Assembly: GCA_019279435.1 (NCBI GenBank)
Contig: JAAALK010000284.1
Location: forward strand, 18,109,294 to 18,173,293
DNA: 64,000 bases
Source of the DNA: Zizania palustris
Lineage: Eukaryota > Streptophyta > Magnoliopsida > Poales > Poaceae
Direction: 5' to 3'
Shown here: positions 58,453-64,000 of the stretch, piece by piece
Layout: each line of letters begins with the position of its first letter
Position numbering within the stretch: position 1 is the first letter of the stretch
The notes under the pieces: model-generated
Databases searched by the model: none
Told to the model about the DNA's origin: nothing
The model's input: the letters and a program-made list of their open reading frames with translations, nothing else
Position numbers and translations under genes: made by a program

Positions 58453-60463
58453 TGTTGGACCGGAAACGGCGACCAGAGGGCGGTGAATGGGAGATTTTAA
58501 AATTTCAGGCTAAAAACAGCCTTCGGTTTTAATCCTGTCTTTTGCGGAACAGGCTTCGAACACAACCTTCGAAGGTCTGGTTAGGAGGTACTTCGACAGC
58601 TCCGAACACAAGCTTCGCAGGAGCAAAAGTTCGAAGCCAAGAAGACTTCGCTCCACTAACAACCCTCGAAAATCTACTCTGCTAAGTCAGTGCATGCTCC
58701 GCACGCAGGGTGCTTCGAGCAGGCTTCGCACTTCACCCTTCGCAAGAGTGGACACCCTACTGAGGACTTCGACCAAGTACTTGGCAGCAGCAACTGGTGC
58801 TGGGCTTCGTACACGAAGGTCTAAACGCACACTAATAGACTTCGCTAGGGGCTTCGACACAAGAAGCAAAACGGACTTCGAACAGGGCTTCGCTAGTAAG
58901 CTGTGAGGTCTAGCCTCAAGTTACACAGAGCGACAGCACACTGAAAACACACTTCGCAGAACAACACCCTTCGCCTAGACAGGCTTCGGTGCACTACAAC
59001 TAGCGAGGTATGTAACGCGAGCTCAAGCAAAAAGCACAAGGAAGCAGGGCTTCGCCGCTTGAACAAGGAACACAAAAAGATTGAACTCTGGATGAATACA
59101 GCGAGGTATGTGGCTACAGGAGCTCAACAGTAAATGCTCAAAGTGTTAAATGTTACCTACCGAGCCCCCATATTTATAGCCCACAGTTCATCCAAAGGAA
59201 GTGACTACTTTACCCCTGGGGTTTACATTGAATTTGTCTCTACATAACTAAGGGGTACAAAAGGTAGTCCACCTTTATTCTGGAGGCTTCTCTGTCAGCT
59301 TTGCAGAGGGGACAGCGTCAGCTTTTTGCAGAGCAGACAGTGTCAGCCTTTGCAGTCTTTGACCTTCTGTAGCCTCCCTTCGCACGCGAGGGTGCGGTAG
59401 CTTCGGCGAGAAGCCTTGAGCCTGGTGGCCTTCGCTTCGCCGAAGATGGCCTTCGATACAGTGACGGTTTTGAGCCGAAGCCGTCAAAGCCCTTGGGCCT
59501 TCGCACCAACACCTTCGGAGTGGACCACCACGGCTTCGCAGCTTCACCCAGCTCGAACTCCGTCAGTCCGTGTACCGAAGCCATGCAGGCCGAAGCACCT
59601 CAAGTCAACCTTGCTCCGGAGCTAGCCTCGCTCCGAAGCCTTCCACACTCCGAAGCCCCACCTTCGGAGTACCACCCTTCGAAGTCCCTCCTTCGTCCAA
59701 GGCCTCCGCATGAAGCATTCCATGAGCCCTTCGTCGCAGTGCCTCTCCCCGAGCACACTCCTCGACGAGCCTCACCCGGACCATGCCTTCGATGCGCCTC
59801 GACTTCTGAGACCTTCGTCGGGCACCTTCGAATGCCTCCCTCCGGAGCACACTTCGAACTCCTTGCCTCCGCAGAGGACTTGTTCTATCCAACTCCGAAG
59901 TCACTCCATCCGGAGTACCTTCGAAGTGCCTCACCTCCGAGGACTTTGTCTCGGAGTACCTTCAGTCGGAGCCACACTCCGCACTCTCTGCCTTCACCTG
60001 GCGCACCTCGACCCGAGGACCGACCCGGACCCCTTCGCAGCCACCGTGATGGAGCTCCCCGCTCCCCTGGCATCAAGCCTCCCGCTTGACCCAGGTTCAC
60101 CTGCTACGAACCTGTCCGTCGCCTCCGAAGTCCCTGCACACCACAGACAAACAGATAAGTGTATCCAGTACTCCGGAGACCTCTCCGGGTTAGCAACCTC
60201 CGGCACACACTTCGGTGTACCGCCCAAAGTACTGAAGCCTTCGGTACACACCCAGTCATCGTGTACTGTCGGACCCCTCCGACAAGCACACTCCGCTGCA
60301 ACAGCTGCAGCAACCAAACACCGAACACCCTTCGGTGACACCACCTCCGAACATCCTTCGGAGGTACAACCTCCGAACCCCCTTCGGAGGTACCCTTCGA
60401 ACAGAGGGTAAAAAGCCTGTCAATCACTCATCACAAATACTGAAACCAACCCTTGGTTTCTCA
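58453..60463 (-). repeat. 3' LTR of S (2011 bp)
   Basis: In minus orientation TGAGAAACCAAGGG...CCGGTCCAACA, matching the solo LTR 11669-13650. Very rich in CTTCGG/CCGAAG and CCTTCGAAGG-like palindromes (ACCTTCGAAGGT at 58565-58576). The TATA block is near 59167-59180. Long open frames on both strands (up to 233 aa) show no protein similarity I recognise. Confidence 0.92.
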
Positions 60464-60785
60464 ATCTCCCCCTTGATGAGTGCATTGACAACCAAATCCA
60501 AGTTCAAGAAAATTTAAAAAATTTCAGCACACAAGTGACCATACAAACTCAGAAAAGAGCCAAATCATGTCACTTGATAAAAGAATTTCCCTCCCCTGTT
60601 TTCAAAAGAGTAAAAAACCCCTTCGGCAATAAAAACTCCCCCTGAGTTAAGTTTTCCCCCTTTTGGCAACAAAGAATCTTCTCCCCCTTTATGTCAAATT
60701 TTCTCCCCCTTTGGAAATTATGCCTTCTTGCGGCAGAGAACATAGCAAGTCTCTTCCCCTTGAGGAATTTCTCCCCCTTTGGCAA
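60464..60785 (-). other. Cluster of polypurine tracts next to S 3' LTR
   Basis: On the minus strand AAGGGGGAGAT directly abuts the LTR (60464-60474). Further copies of the AAAGGGGGAGAA type follow at about 60637-60645, 60655-60662, 60680-60688, 60701-60711 and 60770-60780. Multiple polypurine tracts upstream of the 3' LTR are a described Sirevirus trait. Confidence 0.8.
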
Positions 60786-61663
60786 TGCAAGCATCAAGGA
60801 GCATGTGAAAGATGCAAAGCTTTGAAATGAGCAGAATTGCAAAGACATATGAAGCAAAAATATGCCAACAATAATACCAATGATCATGGGCTCAGCTCAA
60901 ATTAACATTCTCTAAAAACATGATGAAGCATGTGAATTGATCATTTTTGAAATAAAACGCATCACCACTGAGTCAAGGAAACTAGACAAGTAAAAGCAGG
61001 GACTGCGCAAGGCTAGTCAATTTCTACTTTAGACAGACAAGTCCAGTTCAAATGGAGCATGAAAAGCAAACTTGAGAATCAATGAATTTTGTTCTGTTCT
61101 TAGTGCCAGGGGTTATTTGTTTGTCCACCTTATATTGTCCAATCAGGCCAAGCCTAGGCATGAAAACCATAAGAAGCTTAAGGCAAAGATTTTGGCATAC
61201 ACTACACTATTCTAGTTCAGACCAATGTGCAATGGTAAGCAGTCTAGAATAGGGTAGTGCGACAAACAAACCCACCTGGATCTTTTAACTTAAAGCATGC
61301 AAATCATGGAATTTTTTTGATTTTAACCAAGTGAACCAATTGTTTGGTACTTTATGAATATCCATGAAAATGTAGAACAGTTTTCAAGTTGCAATTTTTA
61401 GCATCCAAAGAAAAGGTGTCTTGCTATCAAGTAGATAAAAGATAGCTAAAGCAGTCCTGCCTAAACATGCTAGATTCAAGACTAAGCAGTGAGCATGATT
61501 TGATGTGAAAAGAAAACATCATGCACATGAATGTCTTAGATTGATTAAAAAGAGCTGAGCTGACACGATTTCATGAATTATAAGCAGGCATATAAGTGCA
61601 AAAGATGTAAATGCAATTTCAACACAATTAGTCAAAGGCATATCCATCTAAAACAGCTCCCCC
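60786..61663. other. Non-coding spacer of S between polypurine tracts and pol
   Basis: AT-rich, without an open frame longer than about 60 codons in either direction. Some Sireviruses carry an envelope-like gene here, but none is visible. Confidence 0.6.
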
Positions 61664-64000
61664 TCACAAAATGCCGTAAGGGTGACAAATGCCGAGTTCC
61701 CCACGCAAGTAAGCAAATCGAGAAGCATCGAGGGGTTTTGTAAAAATGTCGGCAAGCTGGTGTTGGGTATCAACATATTGAAGTTCAATATCACCCTTCT
61801 CATTGTGATCTCTGAGAAAATGATACCGCACATCAATGTGTTTGGTTCTGGAGTGCTGAACCGGGTTGTTCGCAATACAAATAGTGCTAGTGTTATCACA
61901 TAAAAGTGGAACACCCTTATAATCTAACCCGAAATCCCGCAAAGTGGAAATCATCCACAAAATCTGAGAGCAACAGCTAGCTGCAGCAACATATTTGGCC
62001 TCAGCCGTTGATTGTGCAACACTAGACTGTTTGCGGGAAGACCAGCAAACCAGTGAAGTACCCAGAAAATGACAAGTACCAGAGGTACTCTTCCTATCAA
62101 TCCTACACCCAGCAAAGTCTGCATCTGAATAACCTCGAAGACATAAAGATGAAGATGCTGAATACCATATGCCAAATTCAAGGGTGTGTTTGAGATACCT
62201 TAGGATGCGCTTTACCGCTTGGCGGTGCGAAGCTCGTGGTGAAGCCTGAAAACGAGCGCACAGACACACTGCGAAGTGTATGTCCGGCCTCGTGGCAGTC
62301 AAGTAGAGGAGGGAGCCGATCATGCTTCGGAACTCCTTCTGATCTACGGCTTCTCCATCTTCGTCAGGGTCCAATGCTACAGATGTAGCCATTGGAGTGG
62401 CGAGGGGCTTCGCATCGGACATGTCAAACTTCTTGAGCAGGTCCTTGGTGTACTTTGTCTGGTGGACAAAAGTACCTTGTTTGCTTTGCTTGATTTGCAA
62501 ACTAAGGAAAAAGGTGAGTTCACCCATCATTGACATTTCAAATTCCCTGCTCATGGTATCTGCAAACTCGGCAACCAAAGCATGAGAAGAGCCACCAAAG
62601 ATGATATCATCCACATAAATTTGAACTAGGAGGAAATCTTTGCCATGCTTGAGAGTAAACAAAGTTTTATCAACAGAGCCCATCAAATACCCTCGCTCAA
62701 GCAGAAAAGACTTAAGTCTATCATACCAAGCCCGAGGGGCCTGCTTGAGTCCATAAAGAGCCTTATGAAGTTTAAGGACTTTATGTGGGTACTTGGGGTT
62801 TTCAAAACCAGGGGGTTGTTTTACATAAACATCTTCACCTATGAAGCCATTAAGAAAAGCACTTTTGACATCCATTTGATAGAGTTTGAATCCCCGGGAT
62901 GTCACAATGGCAAGCAAAATCCTAATGGCCTCAAGGCGAGCAACAGGTGCAAAAGTTTCAGTAAAATCAATCCCTTCTAGTTGAGAAAAGCCCTGAGCTA
63001 CAAGTCTAGCCTTGTTTCTAACTATAGTCCCATCCTCCCCTTGTTTATTTTTGAAAATCCATTTTGTTCCAATGAAATGAACATTTGGTGGAGGATCAAC
63101 TAAAGTCCAGACTTGGTTTGTCTCAAAATTTTCAAGCTCTTCATGCATGGCATTGATCCAACTAGAATCAGAAAGTGCATGACTAACATCTAAGGGCTCG
63201 AAAGAAGCAACAAAAGCGGAATCAATGAAATGAGCATGAGAATGTGTTACCCTTTGATCAAGCTCACCAATGATCTGCTCAGGAGGGTGCATCCTTTGAA
63301 CATGATGTGGAGCCTCGCGGCGGGATGCAGTCTCCCCCTCAACTTGTGCGTTGGAGTGGTCCAAGATGACCGATGTTGAGGTAGTCGCTTCGGGACCTCG
63401 TGCCGAAGTAGTTGAAGCGGGGTCAGCTTCGGGGGTCGATGTCGAGGGTAGCAGGGGTTCATCCTCGAATTCTCCGGGATCTTCTTCTTCGAATAAGGTC
63501 TGTTCCATGTCGTGTTCATTTGCCTGTTCAAAAGCAGAACTAACAGAGGGGGTTGATTCATCAAAAGTCACATCACATGACTCGATGACAGTGTTAGTCT
63601 CTAAATTATAAACACGATAAGAATGACCATGTGTTGTGTAACCCAAAAAGATCCCGTCAGAAGATCGCGACTCAAATTTATCCAAATTACCACGTTTTAG
63701 GATAAAGCAGCGACAGCCAAAAACTCGAAGATGAGTAACCTTGGGCCGTCTCCCAAAACGCAGCTCATAAGATGTCAAATTTAAAATTGAGCGCAAGAAG
63801 ATTCGGTTAGAGATGTAACAAGCAGTGTTCATGGCCTCAGCCTAGAATTTTCTAGGAGTCCTATGCTCATCAAGCATCGTCCTAGCCATCTCAACCAAAG
63901 TGTGGTTCTTCCTCTCAACAACACCGTTCTGTTGAGGAACCCGCGGAGAAGAGAATTGATGTTCTATGCCATGCTCCATGCAAAAGTCAACAAAGAGAAT
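61664..64000 (-). CDS. S pol: integrase end, RT and RNase H (partial; one in-frame stop)
   Basis: Entering from the right edge: the integrase tail (HQFSSPRVPQQNGVVERKN), a TAG at 63842-63844 where Trp is expected, then 722 codons open to 61664. These hold the integrase C-terminus (HLRVFGCRCFILKRGNL), an acidic linker, RT (TKWIFKNKQGEDGTIVRNKA, MDVKSAFLNGFIGEDVYVKQ, LYGLKQAPRAWYDRL, active site QIYVDDIIFGG) and RNase H (GYSDADFAGCRIDRKSTSG, AQSTAEAKYVAAA, HQLADIFTKPLD). RT and RNase H motifs look intact. It is the best-preserved element gene here and probably a recent arrival. Confidence 0.92.

Larger units (their letters stand above)
58453..64000 (-). mobile_element. Element S: Sirevirus-type Ty1-copia retrotransposon, minus strand, partial
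   Basis: The 3' LTR lies at the left (58453-60463), then repeated polypurine tracts, about 0.9 kb of non-coding sequence, and pol reading leftward. The 5' part is beyond 64000. The long LTR, multiple polypurine tracts and pol sequence fit the Sirevirus (Maximus/SIRE) group. It lies within the 3' LTR of B2 (flank cagtt). A solo LTR of this family lies in element A. Confidence 0.9.

Noticed and set aside
60786..61663. Envelope-like gene of a Sirevirus
   Set aside because: No open frame of useful length or membrane/coiled-coil signature was seen between pol and the polypurine cluster.

Overview
This window is plant nuclear DNA, most likely from a grass (Poaceae). The only host gene I recognise is a three-exon peptide-methionine (R)-S-oxide reductase B gene (MsrB, minus strand, 1047-3215). 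It has a GC-rich first exon and a plastid-type N-terminus, as is common in grasses. From about 4.64 kb to the right edge, almost everything is nested LTR retrotransposon. No prokaryotic features, CRISPR arrays, rRNA genes or tRNA genes were seen.

The layout was worked out from paired target-site duplications (TSDs). The outer layer, element E, is a Ty3/gypsy element of Tat/Grande type. Its gag N-terminus is at 4829-5329, gag continues at 19490, protease and a stub of reverse transcriptase follow to about 22.5 kb, and then a gene on the opposite strand runs from beyond 43223 down to 22775. Five later insertions split E. They are chromovirus A (5330-19489), a short-LTR Ty1/copia element D (23803-28975), a 517-bp non-autonomous hAT element (29174-29690), a minus-strand solo LTR A3 of the A family (29970-42034), and Tat element B2 (43224 onward). 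Insertions also sit inside those insertions. A carries a Sirevirus-type solo LTR (11669-13650). A3 carries a second, minus-strand member of the B family, B1 (30841-39858). B2 carries an internally deleted chromovirus-type element C (48120-53455) in its protease, and a Sirevirus-type copia element S (58453 to the right edge) in its 3' LTR. A 467-bp Mutator-type MITE lies in MsrB intron 1.

Nearly all the element genes are broken by stops and frameshifts. The longest intact reading frame is the S integrase/RT/RNase H frame (722 codons). B1 and B2 show the Tat arrangement protease - RT - RNase H - second RNase H - integrase. A ends in a chromodomain-like tail.

The most interesting items are these. 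(1) E has an antisense gene with plant-mobile-domain-like sequence, candidate introns and a coiled-coil end, now split by three insertions. (2) A and C share an extra coiled-coil ORF between PBS and gag, and in both families the extra ORF and gag start directly after good 3' splice-site sequences. (3) The B family has a 12-residue tandem repeat in gag and a 54-bp tandem repeat in its LTR. (4) In-frame stops are biased to TAG at expected Gln or Trp positions. Coordinates of degenerate pieces are approximate. No database search was possible.
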